This document shows, one piece after another, positions 10,197-21,590 of a stretch of 64,000 nucleotides of DNA. Made by a program: the position numbers and the translations under genes. Numbering within the stretch: the stretch's first letter is position 1; each line of letters starts with the position of its first letter. Source of the DNA: Acytostelium subglobosum LB1 (taxonomy: Eukaryota > Evosea > Eumycetozoa > Acytosteliales > Acytosteliaceae); assembly GCF_000787575.1 (NCBI RefSeq), contig NW_012236529.1, positions 372,001 to 436,000 of the forward strand. The letters are read 5' to 3'. A model generated the notes under the pieces. That model made no database searches, was not told the DNA's origin, and saw only the letters and a list, made by a program, of their open reading frames with translations.

Positions 10197-12142
10197 ATGG
10201 ATCGTATATTAGAAATTGGAAATACATTGTACGATGTGGCATCGGATAAGATCAACAATTTCAATTACAACGAGAAGAAGGAGTACTTGACAGAGTGTGT
10301 TGGAAATATTATAGGATATAATCTTGGCAATGTTCATGAATTGAATGGAAAGAGATTCACAGAGAAGACAAAGATTGCTGAAGGTGGATTTGGTATTGTA
10401 TACCTTGTGGTAGATGACCTAAACAGAGAATATGCACTCAAACGACTCTTCGTATTGGAGCGGGATCGTCTACAATACACAAAGAACGAGATTGAGATCA
10501 TGGTAAGCTAGGTTTTTAATATGATTGATTGATTGAGTGATTGAGTGATTGGAATAGTTCCATAGATTGATTGATTGAACTAATATATGAATAGACATCA
10601 CTCAAACATAATAGGAATATTGTAAGGATGTTTGATCACACAATTAGAAGGAATGGAAATAAGAGGGAGTCAGAGGTATTGATGCTACTGGAGTATTGCT
10701 CAGGTGGATCAGTGTTGGACATTATGAATAAGCGTGGCCAGAGACAAGGTCTGTCTGAAAGAGAGATATTGTCAATATTCTCCGATGTCTGCAATGCGGT
10801 GTGCGACCTCCATTCCCAGAATCCACCAATCGCTCATCGTGATTTAAAGATTGAGAATGTATTGTATTGCCAGAGGAATGGATGCTATAAGTTGTGTGAC
10901 TTTGGCTCGGCCACCACCAAGGTGTTCAGCACAGAGACTGAGCGTGATCGTTCCAACACCGAGGACGACATCAACACCTTCACTACCCTCCAGTACCGTG
11001 CACCAGAGATGGTTGACCTGTTCAGGAAGCAAGACATCACAGAGAAGGTCGACATATGGGCACTTGGATGTCTCTTGTTCAAGATGGCATTCTATGTCGA
11101 TCCTTTCGAGACTGGTCTGGCAATACTCAATCACAATCTACGCATTCCAAACAATTCCAAGTTCTCAAAGGAATTCCATGACCTCATCGAGGCATTGTTG
11201 ATCGATGATCCAGTCAGGAGACCAAACATCCATGATGTATTAGACATGTTGGACGCAATGAGATCAGGAGATGGTGGACACAGGAGGGAGAGATCTTCAA
11301 ACTGCTCAAGAAATGATCGAGATAGACAAGTACCCGGTCGTGAGTCAAGGAACTCACCCAATCCCCCAACATCATTTGTTGCCGAGGGTCCATCATCTTC
11401 GTCAACGGGACAAAAGAAGAACCTTTATGATATGTTGCAATGGAGTGATGGTGATAGTCCAAAGCAACAACTTCAGCAGCATCAGAACAAGAGCACCCAG
11501 AAGCCACCAGCTCAGGCAAGTCCCAACTTGTTTGATGATGATCTGGAATGGACTCCACAGCCAGTCCAGAATTCTGGACAACAAGTTCCACAACAACAAT
11601 ATCAACAACAGCAACAACAGCAGCATTCATCCAAGCAATCCAACTTTCATGGTGGATTTGATTTGTTTGATCCATTTGCTTCACCTAATACGAATCTGTC
11701 CAATGTTGCTCAGGTTCAACATCAACAACAATCACTGGAATTGATCACTTTTGAGAAGGTTAATGTTCTCCAACCACAACAGCAACAACTTCAACAACCT
11801 CAACAATTCCAACAACAAAGGTTTGGACTGCCACAACAACAGCAACAGCAGTTCTACAACAAAAACAACTGGAACAACAACCCGAATGTTCCACAGAAGG
11901 GAAACAACTTCCAAAGACCAAACCCCAACTTCAATACCAATGTTCCACAACAGGGTGGTGGCGGTGCAAACTACAATCAGAGACCAAACTACAATGTCAA
12001 CTTGAACAATAACCAACCACAACAACAACAATTAGGTGGACGAGGCGGACCCAATGTTCCCAACACCAATACCAACAACAATCCAGCGTTCAAGTTTGAT
12101 AGTTTCCAAATGGTCAACAACAACAACAATCAGAGGAAATAG
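10197..12142 (+). CDS. NAK-family protein kinase (AAK1/BIKE-like)
   Basis: Two exons (10197-10502, 10595-12142) encode 617 residues. The ATG at 10197 is used; the in-frame GTG just upstream is not a likely start. The kinase domain spans about residues 50-330: glycine loop AEGGFGIV (61-68), catalytic Lys82, HRD with Asp185, DFG 204-206, and APE 238-240. SEVLMLLEYCSGGSVLDIMN and NPPIAHRDLKIENVL are typical of the NAK/AAK group, which phosphorylates clathrin adaptor subunits. The C-terminal half is a disordered Gln/Asn-rich tail with DPF (LFDPFASP), a known appendage-binding motif of AP-2 partners. I infer a role in clathrin-mediated traffic. The tail repeats CAA codons and is probably length-variable. 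Confidence 0.93.
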
Positions 12143-12157
12143 ATGTTAAAGAGTTAT

Positions 12158-13400
12158 TTAATCCAGGATCACTGGATTCCTGTGAATCCTCTTCTTCTGT
12201 CCTTTCCTCTCCATTCGCAATATCCTAATATCAGTGTTGGCAAAGCCTGGATGAAGGTGTTTGGTTGTAATCTAATTGATTGATTGACGGTGTGAGTGAG
12301 TTTGATTGGAATGGAATAGCTCCAGTGGATCATGATGATACATACAACTTCTACATCAAAGTATGTTGTGACCTTATTCATAAAGATAGACTCTGCAGAC
12401 ATTTGACGATGTTCATAACCAAGGTATATGACTGTATCTGCTGGTTGTAGTTTTGAAGGTCTGATGTATGGTGGCTCTTTCTCCTCCTCTGGTTCTTCCA
12501 GCTTGTCGTTCGTAGTAGTAGTAGTAGCTGATTCCTCGTTTGATCCATCTTTCTCATCATCATCCTGTGTCGTCGTTGATGCCGTTGATGTTGTGGATGT
12601 CGTTGAAGTAGTTGTTGTTGATGTTGTAGTTGGCGCTGTGTATTGGATATCATCCTCCTCGATCACTTTCTTCTTTGGATGGAATGATGAAAGGTCCAAT
12701 AAACTGGTGAGCAACAAGTCAACACAGTCATCTTCATACATCAAGTCTGATCCAACTATCATATCATAAGGTGGATGGAATGTTGATACATCATTGCCCC
12801 ACCATAGTTCATTCACTTTAGTCTTTGTCATACTACAGTTATGTCTGACATTATAATGTAGGATATCATGCATACTCTTTTGGTCTACATATAGAGTGAG
12901 TCAGTCAATGCACATTCGATCAGTCGATCAATCAATCACTCACCTGTCAATACAATATCAGCGTCAAGTAGACTTAGAGCAATGCCCAGCAGTCCAACAC
13001 CACTTCCAAGTTCTATTACTCTCTTTCCTTTCAAATTCTTTGATCCAATCTCTATCTCAAAGTACTTGGACATGACCTATCATTCACCTGATGGATTAGT
13101 CGTGATGCCCATGTCTCCCATCAATCAATCAATCAATCAATCAATCGATCAATCAAACAGACTTACAATTGAACTATCCCATACTGTTGAGCCTACTCTT
13201 GGACCCTTTGAACTCTGTTTGATCTCTATTGTATGTGTTTGGAAGGGCAGGACAAAGGGTTCTTTGAAACGCTCGTAGTAGTCCCATCCTCGAGGCAACA
13301 CCAACGAACTTCCCGTGTTATTCCTCTCTGCTGCACCCTTTGTCGCTGCCTCCTTCTTCTTTGATACGCCTCCTCCTTGACTACCACCTGTTCTTCCCAT
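12158..13400 (-). CDS. METTL21-type lysine methyltransferase (Methyltransf_16)
   Basis: Four exons (13400-13167, 13076-12944, 12884-12346, 12271-12158) give 339 residues. It has an SAM-binding Rossmann core: VIELGSGVGLLGIALSLLDA (motif I), the acidic residue in VLTD, and GSDLMYEDD (the family's D-x-x-Y signature). The ending VEVITTKHLHPGFANTDI then RILRM matches the family's last strands and fixed the choice of the final acceptor. Relatives methylate lysines on chaperones or translation factors; the substrate here cannot be told. A Thr/Ser/Glu-rich insert of about 60 residues interrupts the domain. Its stop lies only 15 bp from the stop of the convergent kinase gene, so the 3' UTRs must overlap. 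Confidence 0.88.
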
Positions 13401-13553
13401 TATTTATATCTTATGTCTATGAATGAATCAATCAATCAAAAGACGAATGATTGAATCAAACGAGTCGTGTGTGGGGTTGAGTGGTTGTCCCATAAATTAA
13501 ACTTTGAATCCAGGGCCAACAACAATGACCAAGTTTATAACCTTTATGATAAT

Positions 13554-16500
13554 CTAAAGTATACTTATTACTTCTAGTGTTGGCTTGAGTGTACCCCAAT
13601 CGATACCTGATACGGACACTTGGATCTTGTCGCCAAGCTTGATCACCTTGTTGGTTCGTTGCCACTTTCGACATGGTATGTCGGTGGCAGTGTAGTCACA
13701 CTCGGCAAAGTGAATGTTAACGTTGGCACTCTGCTCTTGATAGCTTGATATCACGCCAGACATCTCGATAGGTGCGTACTGCTGCTGTTTCAGATCGTCC
13801 TGGTATTGCTTCTTGGTCATTCCACTCTTGCCCAGGCCACTGCCACTCGATCGCTCGGCAGCCAACAATCGCTCCTTGTTTAGATACTCGTTGAATCGTA
13901 GCAATGCCCTACTGTTGACCAAAAGCTTCTCAAAGTGCAAGATCGAGAACATGATGTTGAGGGAAGCGTGGCAGATCTTGTTGGCATCGGCCGTGCTAAA
14001 GGCAGGCTGTATTCCATCGCTCAACAAGTAGGCATGAAGCTGTACCTGAGCAAACATGCTCTTAAAGTGACGCAATGGTGCTGACATCCTAACGAATGAT
14101 CGCTCCTTCGTCATTGGACTCAATGTATAGAATGCTGAGAAGTCGTTCTTGTAGAATACCGTGCTCCTCCTTGAATTGAAATACTGTGTGATGCCTTCGT
14201 CTGTTTGATTGAGTCAGTATTATGTTGGCGCGATTGATTGATCAGTTTGGGACTCACCTCCATATGTCAACACTGCGTTGATGATGTCGGCTGTGACAAA
14301 GGTTGCATTGTTTCCTTTGCGAACGAAACGTCCATAGGGCCTCAGGTCTCTGTTGATCTCGCGCACCCTCGCCAAGTCCTGCATCTTCTTCATGATCTGA
14401 TGTCCAGTTGACATGTCATCTGGTGACATTGTCTCCATATTCTTGAGTATGACCTCACCCTGTCCATGTGATATTTGAATGATACTATGTGAGTATTGGG
14501 TTGGGTTGGGTTGGGTTAGTATCATTCATGTCCATGTCCAAGCCTAAGGGGGGTAGACATACTTCTTTAACCTGGTTGGTATGATAGTCTGTGATATGAT
14601 ATCGGATGTTTTGTTGTCGATTACAAGTCGCTGGGTGATGGCGTAGGCTGCTGACTTGTTGGTGACGCCAATGGCCATCTTGTTGGTCAGCTCATGTGGC
14701 AGCATGGGCATCACACCAAGTGTGTCATTGTACATTGTGTTATGATTGAGCATGGCGTTCTTGAACAACACGCTCTCCTTTCCAAACCATCGGGGGATGT
14801 CCAATGTATGGATGTAGAGCACGGTCTGTTTGTCATCTGATTCGTTAGGGTCGATTGAGAAGGCGTCCTCTGCGCCCAGCACACCGACGGGGTCGATGGC
14901 CATCACGGGCAGGTCAAAGTCCTGGCGCAGCGTTGCCAGGGGGTCAGTTACATTGGCACCGCTAACGCCATCAATGCAAGCGATGATCTTCTGTGCCTGC
15001 GCACGTGACTCCTCTGTGAACAGATTGACTGCGCGTTGCTTCTTTGAGGGGATGCCCATCTGGAAGCCAAGTGTGGACAGCAGTGTGTGTGCATTCTCGC
15101 GAGATACCTTCATGCCAACGGCATCAAAGATCATGCGCATCATTGAAGGGAATGGTGAGCTGTGCTCCACAGGGTAGATCAAGTACAACTTGATCAGATT
15201 GATGTATTGATAGTCGGATGTTGGTATAAAGTGATTGAAGAATGTAATTTCCTTTGTTGATTCAGTGATGCCAGTGCCAGTGCCAGTGACAGTGCCAGGG
15301 GCCTTGACTAATTGAATGAATGACTTTAGTCTGTCGAGGAAGGCATCGAATGGCTCGAGTTGAAGCTCGACAACGCGATATCCACCGCGAACAATGTCGT
15401 AACTAAAGTTGGGGTCGGTGTTGATCGCTCTAAAAGTCGTGAACATATCACGGAATCCAGGATTGATGTGGCAAGTGGTGACCTTTGTCGCCTCTAGTGT
15501 TGAGAACTTGCGTGTCGTTGATCTCTAAAGTATGTGATGATGATGATCGTTAGCCATGTCTCGTCCAACCAATCGATCAAGTATTCGATGAAATGACATC
15601 TTACAAACAAGTTTGTGATCGTTGGGAATGAGCGGAGTTGGGCATAGATGTGACCATTCCTGTAGGACTCTTCAAGTTGTAGGAGGTACTTGGGGTCCTT
15701 GATTGTGTATTGATCGATTGGCCATGATCCAAGTATACTTCTCTTCGATATAACATGATCCTCTACCATTATTGGTGCATTCCTCTCATAATGATCCAAA
15801 TATCTAACGGTTGCATTGTTGCTCGACACTGATTGAATCACTCCCAAGTACATCTTATTGTCCATCAAGAACTCAATGATTGACCCAACGCTCTATAATG
15901 ATGTTCGTTCGTTCGGTTGGTTGATCAATCGGTCGGTTAGTGATCAGTTTGATTGAGTGAATGATGATTGGATGCTTACCAGCTCCTTGCGCGGCGATGT
16001 GTCAATGACCTCGCTTTGACCAAAGAGTAGTTGCGTGATCTGAATGTCTTTCTGCTCGCTCTTGGACTTGACGGGCGAGGAGATTGAGGCAGGGGTCGGC
16101 TCGTACATGTTCACTCGCTTGTTATATAATGAATCGGAAATGCTTAGATTATACTCCTCTTCGTTGAGAGTATCAATCTGCATCTGCTTGATGTCAATGG
16201 CACGCTGCTTCATCCTCTGTTTGAACGTTTGAATCGATCCATTGTCTGTGAAATATGTCATACGAGGTGGGGATTCACCATCGACCAACGGTACAGTCTC
16301 GATCACCTCCTCGAGTGGCAACCTAGTCTGTTGAGCTTGTAGTGGTTGTGATTGTTGTCTAACTTGTCTTTGGCCTTGTCGTCCTCGTCCATCAATATCA
16401 CTTAAGTTTGTATTAGTTGTTGATGATGTTGAGTTGGTTGTTATGTGTCTGTATTGTTGATGCGTAGTGGATGAAGTGAGCAAGAGTGGAGAATGAGTAG

Positions 16501-16594
16501 TCGACCTCATCAGCAACAATGTCCGCGTGGTAGTTGTTGCCAGTTGTCTATTCAACTTGCTCGACAAGTATCGATGTAACAGTGCAGATGTCAT
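13554..16594 (-). CDS. Mitochondrial RNase II/RNB-family exoribonuclease (DSS1-like)
   Basis: Five exons (16594-15980, 15892-15605, 15524-14563, 14484-14258, 14200-13554) encode 912 residues. The N-terminus (MTSALLHRYLSSKLNRQLAT) is rich in Arg, Ser and Thr without acidic residues, a good mitochondrial targeting sequence. The RNB domain is seen around FDLPVMAIDPVGVLGAEDAF, continues through LYIHTLDIPRWF, and reaches MSAPLRHFKSMFAQVQLHAY, the counterpart of the RNase II motif with the RNA-clamping Arg. A C-terminal beta-rich part could be an S1-like fold. In E. coli RNase II the catalytic loop has four aspartates; here two of those positions read Gly and Glu, so activity may be altered. The expected role is 3'-5' degradation of mitochondrial RNA. 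Confidence 0.87.
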
Positions 16595-17293
16595 GACTAC
16601 CTAATACTATTACTACTCGTATGATCAAGAATGATTGGATTGAATAGTTAAGAATTAATGAAATGACATCCCCAAGCCCAGGGGCTTTGATAGATCGAAG
16701 ACCGAGTTCGCGAAAACGAGTGATTGTCAATGTGACTGCGAGAGAAGAGGAAGAGAGCCAGAGCAGAGTGGAAAGCAAAGAGAGAACAATGTTTATTCAG
16801 TAGTATCCTTACACACAAATATAGTGATGGCATTGATCCTTTGTTAGATTGTTTGATTGATTGGTATTATCATAATTATGGGTTTGGTGCGGCAGACGTT
16901 ACGTAAGTGTATTGATTCGTTGTTTGTTTGATTGTTTGATTGTAAGTTAGCGAGGCTGGAGGGATTGAGGATTGGTGGAGGGATGAATGGGGAGCAGAGG
17001 GAGAGGGAGGAGGTAAAAAGAGTGTGACGACGAGACGAGGCGAGACTAGGCGAGGCAAGTGTGAAGCCAAGGTAAGGAGATGTATATAGATCGACTGGAT
17101 TGATGTTGGTAGTTTGTTTGATTGATCATTGGGTTGGAGTAGCGAGGGGAGGGGAGGAGAGGAGAGAAGGGGAGTGATTGATGTTGAGGGAGAGGTGATG
17201 TTGAAGTTGAAGTTGAAGTTGAGGTTGAGGTTGCAAGCAAGCCCCCAACGACGATCGTAGTAGTTGTTGTTGTAGTTGTTACTGCTTGTTGTA
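16595..17293. other. Intergenic, nothing recognised
   Basis: Upstream of the RNase II-family gene and downstream of the Rap-like gene. It contains purine-rich simple repeats (about 17130-17230, including GAAGTT runs). ORFs here are low-complexity. Confidence 0.45.
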
Positions 17294-18109
17294 TTACATT
17301 AATATACATCGTTCTTTCTTTTCTTTGGTAGGCACGCCTTCCTTCCTGTACTTGTCTCGTATCTTCCTGACGATGCTGTGAAATACGTTATCTACATTAA
17401 TCCTATCTTTACATGATGTCTCCCAGAAGTCACAGTTTGGATAACTCTGTGACAGTGCCTTGCCCTCATTCGTGCTGACCTCTCTATGTGAGTCCAAATC
17501 GATCTACATGTCATCATCATCGCATTGATTGAATGAACCATGGTGTCAGTCAGGGTCACATTGATCGATCATCACAAACAAACAATCAAACATACCTTGT
17601 TTCCAACCAATACTATGGGTACCTCTTCCTCCTCCTTCACTCTAAATAGTTGCTCGATGATGTCTTTCAATTCGTTAAATGTAGACTTGACCAGGATACT
17701 GTAAACTAGAACGAATCCCTCTGCGCTCTTCATGTACAGTTCACGCATCGCCACCAACACCTCTGAACCGGCTGTGTCCAATACCTCTATGCACACATTC
17801 TCGCCATCCAGTTCGAATGTCTTTGTATATGTATCCTCTACAGTTGGGTCATACTATGTACAGTAATATGATCGATTGATTGATAGTCAGTGAGTGAGTG
17901 ATCAATGATTGATTGATTGATCGATCGATCGATCGAGATATGAGATATATATCTCGAATGATTGATTGAATGATTACCTTATCGATAAAGATCCCTTGAG
18001 TGAACTGTACGGTCAATGCTGATTTGCCGACTGAACCTGATCCCATCACGGCTACAAAGTACTTTGACTTTTGTGGTGCCTGTGATGACTTGCTCTTTGA
18101 TTTACCCAT
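17294..18109 (-). CDS. Ras/Rap-family small GTPase
   Basis: Three exons (18109-17978, 17853-17596, 17503-17294) encode 199 residues. Motifs: [14 protein letters not shown] (P-loop, Rap-like spelling), [11 protein letters not shown] (effector loop as in Ras/Rap), [19 protein letters not shown] (switch II), VLVGNK, and ETSCKD. The C-terminus KKERCILM is a CAAX box ending in Met, which predicts farnesylation and plasma-membrane attachment. Position 61 is Ser instead of the Gln of Ras or Thr of Rap1, so intrinsic GTP hydrolysis may be low and GAP recognition different. The N-terminus has a short basic extension ([16 protein letters not shown]). In dictyostelids, Ras/Rap proteins control adhesion, polarity and chemotaxis; which of these applies is not readable here. 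Confidence 0.93.
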
Positions 18110-18757
18110 GTTTTAGTATATATCTGTATTTTGTATTTGTTGTATTTGTTCCGCTTCTGAATTAAAGAATCGTTTTGCGCGTATCTCGAATTATATTCTT
18201 TCTGCTCGCTAAACTGCAAATATTTATATATTTATATATATTAACTAGTTATACAAAGATAATATTATATATTATATATAAATATATATTATTATTTGTG
18301 ATTCAAAAAGAAGTTAGGAAAATAGTATGTAAAGAGCAGATGATTGTTTTGTTTGTTTGATTGTTTGATTGTTTGATTGATTGATTGATTGAGAGAAGAG
18401 AGTGTGTGTGTATCTTTAGCTCAGTGGTATTGATCAAGTGGGAGAGATGCCCCGCCTTCAGTTGATTGGGGGCTCGCTCTATCTTTGTGTGTGTATGATT
18501 GAATCCGTTGTTGTTGATTTTGAATTTATTTCAATTAATAGTTTTGCCTGCATTCATGCATAGACACACAAACAAACACACATAAAATAAAAATGAATGA
18601 ATTCGTCCTTCTTACCCTCCATTGAGTGAGACCTCTCACACTCTGCGATCTACAACTCATGCAGAAACAAACATACTTCCGCGCGACAAGAACAACTTTC
18701 GATTTGTTAGACTTGATTTAATGTTGTAGCCGCTACAAATCTTATTTATTGCTAATG
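18110..18757. other. Intergenic with a tRNA-like GC-rich hairpin
   Basis: Upstream of the Rap-like gene and downstream of the zinc-finger gene. It contains AT-rich DNA, (TTGA)n at 18370-18392, and a GC-rich patch at 18410-18485, listed separately. Confidence 0.45.
18411..18485 (+). other. tRNA A-box-like sequence plus strong hairpin (degenerate tRNA or small RNA)
   Basis: TAGCTCAGTGGT at 18417-18428 matches a tRNA D-arm/A-box. About 20 nt on, GCCCC (18449-18453) pairs with GGGGC (18469-18473), and AGAG (18443-18446) with CTCT (18477-18480). A proper T-loop/B-box and acceptor stem are not seen, so this is not called a functional tRNA. A decayed tRNA or another small RNA is possible. Confidence 0.25.
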
Positions 18758-20424
18758 CTAATTCATGTTGTTGGTGTTGGCGTTGATATCAACGTCAGTG
18801 TGGATTGTTTGTTGTTCTTCTAGACTCGTAGTATCATCATCATTGTTGTTGTTGTTGTTGTTGTTATTGGACGATTGTTGTTGTTGTTGTTGTTGAACGC
18901 GCAATAGTTGTGCACGATACTCTGTAATCTCCTTCCATTGGTTTACATTGCTGTTGACATCAACCTCACCATATCCATTACAATGTACAATGTTGTTTAG
19001 ATTGGATGATAGAGGCGATGACATTGACGAAGTGGACGTTGGAGATGATGCCGTAGACGACGATGATGATGATGAAGATTGATTCTTGATGGAGCTAATG
19101 TTCAATCTTGGCACATGAACAATGTCATTGGTACGTTGATGATGGAATGGAGGTGAATGTCCAACGAAGCGATTAGTAGTCCAACTCGTGCTGGTACTGT
19201 TGTTGATGTTGTTGTTGTGGTTAACATCCCTGCTAGTTGGATAGCGTTGGATGGTTGATGTTGATGCGATCGATGGTGTAGAAATCTTGAACTTGGTTGG
19301 ACTTGGAGAGATGGAGAAATAGGCGTTGGTGTTGGAGGAGGATGCCGCGCGCTCTGGCTCTTGGCAAATGGTCAATCCACTAGGATATCTCTGGCGTTGT
19401 AGTTGTTGGAGCTGTTGAAGTTGATTGTGTTGTTGAGACGAGGCGGTGGAGATTTGCTTGCGATGGTGAAGGTAGACAACATCTTGCTGATGGAGTGGTT
19501 GCTGATGATGGAACATTGACTGAGACATTGGCAAAGTCTGGATATGAGTGTCGGTGGATGGTGCTTGGACTTGGACCTGGACCTGGGGCTGAGGAGGCAC
19601 TGGCCTCTTCTGGTTGTGATGAAGTTGTTGTTGCTGGACGATTCTTTGTTGCTTCTGGGCCAGCTTGGATTGTTTGATCTGGTTCTTCCTGCACTTGGGA
19701 CAGGAGTAGGCGATGGCCTTGGGATTGGCAGGTGAGAACCGGAATGAATCGGTCACACTGTCACACTTGGACATCACCCATTGATCACATGTCCAGCATC
19801 TGAGCCAGTCAACATTGTCTGCCTCGGCCTCCTCCTTTACATATACCTTGGCGCAGTATGGACATTTAGGCTTCTTCATACTCTGTAGACCACAACTATT
19901 ACACAACACCTCGCCATTGGTACCCTTGCGCCACTTGCAAGTTGGACCCTTTCCAGGAGACGTGGCGCCACAAACACACTTGTAAGTCTTTGGTACAATT
20001 TGATATTTGGCACGTTTCCTTGGTCTGGCTTGGTCTTGATCATTGTGTTGTTGGTGTTGTTCATGTTCGTGGTCGTGGTCATGGTCGTGGTCATGGTTAT
20101 CATCCCCACTATGGTCTTGATCACCATCAATACTGTAGATATCTTGAACTGACAATGCTCGTTTGAGTGATGTCATGTCACCTGTCATAAATTCGTCATT
20201 GTTCATTGGAGATGATGATGAGGTAGTATCCTTTCTAGATTTCCTAGACATATTATTATCGATAAATATTGATGTTGTAATTATTCTTGGTGTATTTGGA
20301 ACTATTCCATAATATAAACAAATATGTTAATATTTTAATATTTAACCAGCCATGAATAATTAAATATGTATTACTTACTTTTCATATCACCGTCACTTGA
20401 GTAAGTAATAAAGTCTTCTTCCAT
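18758..20424 (-). CDS. GATA-like plus PHD-like zinc-finger nuclear protein
   Basis: Two exons (20424-20379, 20301-18758) give 529 residues; the first exon is short (MEEDFITYSSDGDMK). After a His/Asp repeat region and a basic patch (ARPRKRAKYQ, a likely nuclear signal) comes a finger read as CVCGATSPGKGPTCKWRKG then EVLCNSCGLQ. It is GATA-like in its second half, although the first Cys pair is spaced CxC. It runs directly into CPYC, CWTCDQWVMSKCD and CPKC, a PHD/zinc-ribbon-like pattern. The C-terminal 300 residues are Gln/Ser/Asn-rich. Expected role: chromatin or transcription regulation. The acceptor of the only intron lies inside the GGAATAGTTCC motif. Confidence 0.82.
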
Positions 20425-21590
20425 TATATATATATATCAAGATATAAATAATATGTTAATTAATATACAGATAATATTTAATTGATTGATTGAGTTGAGT
20501 TGAGTTTGTTTGATTGAATTTAAGAATGAGTCAGAGTATATGATGATTATTAAAAATATTAGTAAGTTATAGATGAGAATTCCTCTCTTAGATCTCTATC
20601 AATATAATAATAAAATAGATAATTGATTAATCAATCTAGAAAATTATAATAATAATAAAAAATGTATATAGTTTGAATTAAATAAGTAAATGAAGCCCTG
20701 GACAATCAAGTTGATTGGACTAATGTGTGATGATGATTGGTTGGTGGTGTTGGGCTAGGATAGCCAGGCTAATGATGATGTCTATTGAATGTTTGTTCAC
20801 TACTAGATGTGTTTATTTGGTGATCGGATAAATAAATAAATCTACAAGGATTGATTGATTCAATGAATTAATGAATTATTGATTGGTGGTATTATATCTG
20901 TATATGTGTGTGTGATTGGGCAATGCTTGACAATGACAATGACAATGACAATTATATATAATGATGATTGATTCTGATGATCGATGAATGATTGATGATA
21001 CCATTTTTATTTATTACAATGTGAGAGTGGCTCATGCGGACCTACTATTACTCACTTGTCCACCAAGCAGTACATCTTTGCAGCATGTGAGGCAGTGCCT
21101 GGGCCTCACAGGAGACGTCTGATTGGCACCCACATCACCTGATGATGCGTGCCCACACCCCCACGGGTTCACACTTCTCACCTCATTTTTTTCTTTCTGC
21201 AAGTCCAAGACACAGTGATTCGTTTTTGAAGCCCATTCCCAACAATGAAGGAATGTCCTACCCACGTCGACCTACAATGGCGTGAATCAATCAATGCCCT
21301 CAACCGAATCCAGATCAATCAATCACTCATACCAAAACTCAAACAATCACTAGATCACCAATTCACTTGCTTATTCAAAGTAATCGGGGGTATTATGTGT
21401 TGATGTTGCTGACAATTCAGTTATGGATGGATCGATGGATTGCCGACCAATAGGTCGTTGTTGTTGAGTCGACAACACCGACTGACTCTGATGACTGGAT
21501 GGATGTCTGGGATTCGATGCGATTCGATGACCTTTAATAATTAATAATGTCCACTCGAGTGGTCGAAGTCTTTGAAGTGACGTGTGCCTG
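20425..21590. other. Intergenic with a structured GC-rich patch
   Basis: AT-rich upstream region of the zinc-finger gene on the left and 3' flank of the oxysterol-binding gene on the right. The stretch 21030-21260 is distinctly GC-richer and carries good hairpins, listed separately. The 77-codon minus ORF across it starts at GTG and has no domain. Confidence 0.45.
21040..21192 (+). ncRNA. Candidate structured RNA ending in a T7 run
   Basis: TGTGAGGC (21086-21093) pairs perfectly with GCCTCACA (21103-21110). GGCAC/GTGCC (21125-21129 with 21149-21153) encloses CATCA/TGATG (21133-21137 with 21143-21147). A T7 run follows at 21186-21192, as expected at the end of a Pol III transcript. The 5' end is a guess. 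I do not recognise a known RNA family, and transcription is not shown. Confidence 0.3.

Noticed and set aside
21032-21265. 77-codon minus ORF as a protein gene
   Set aside because: It begins with GTG, shows no domain, and the region is better explained by hairpins.
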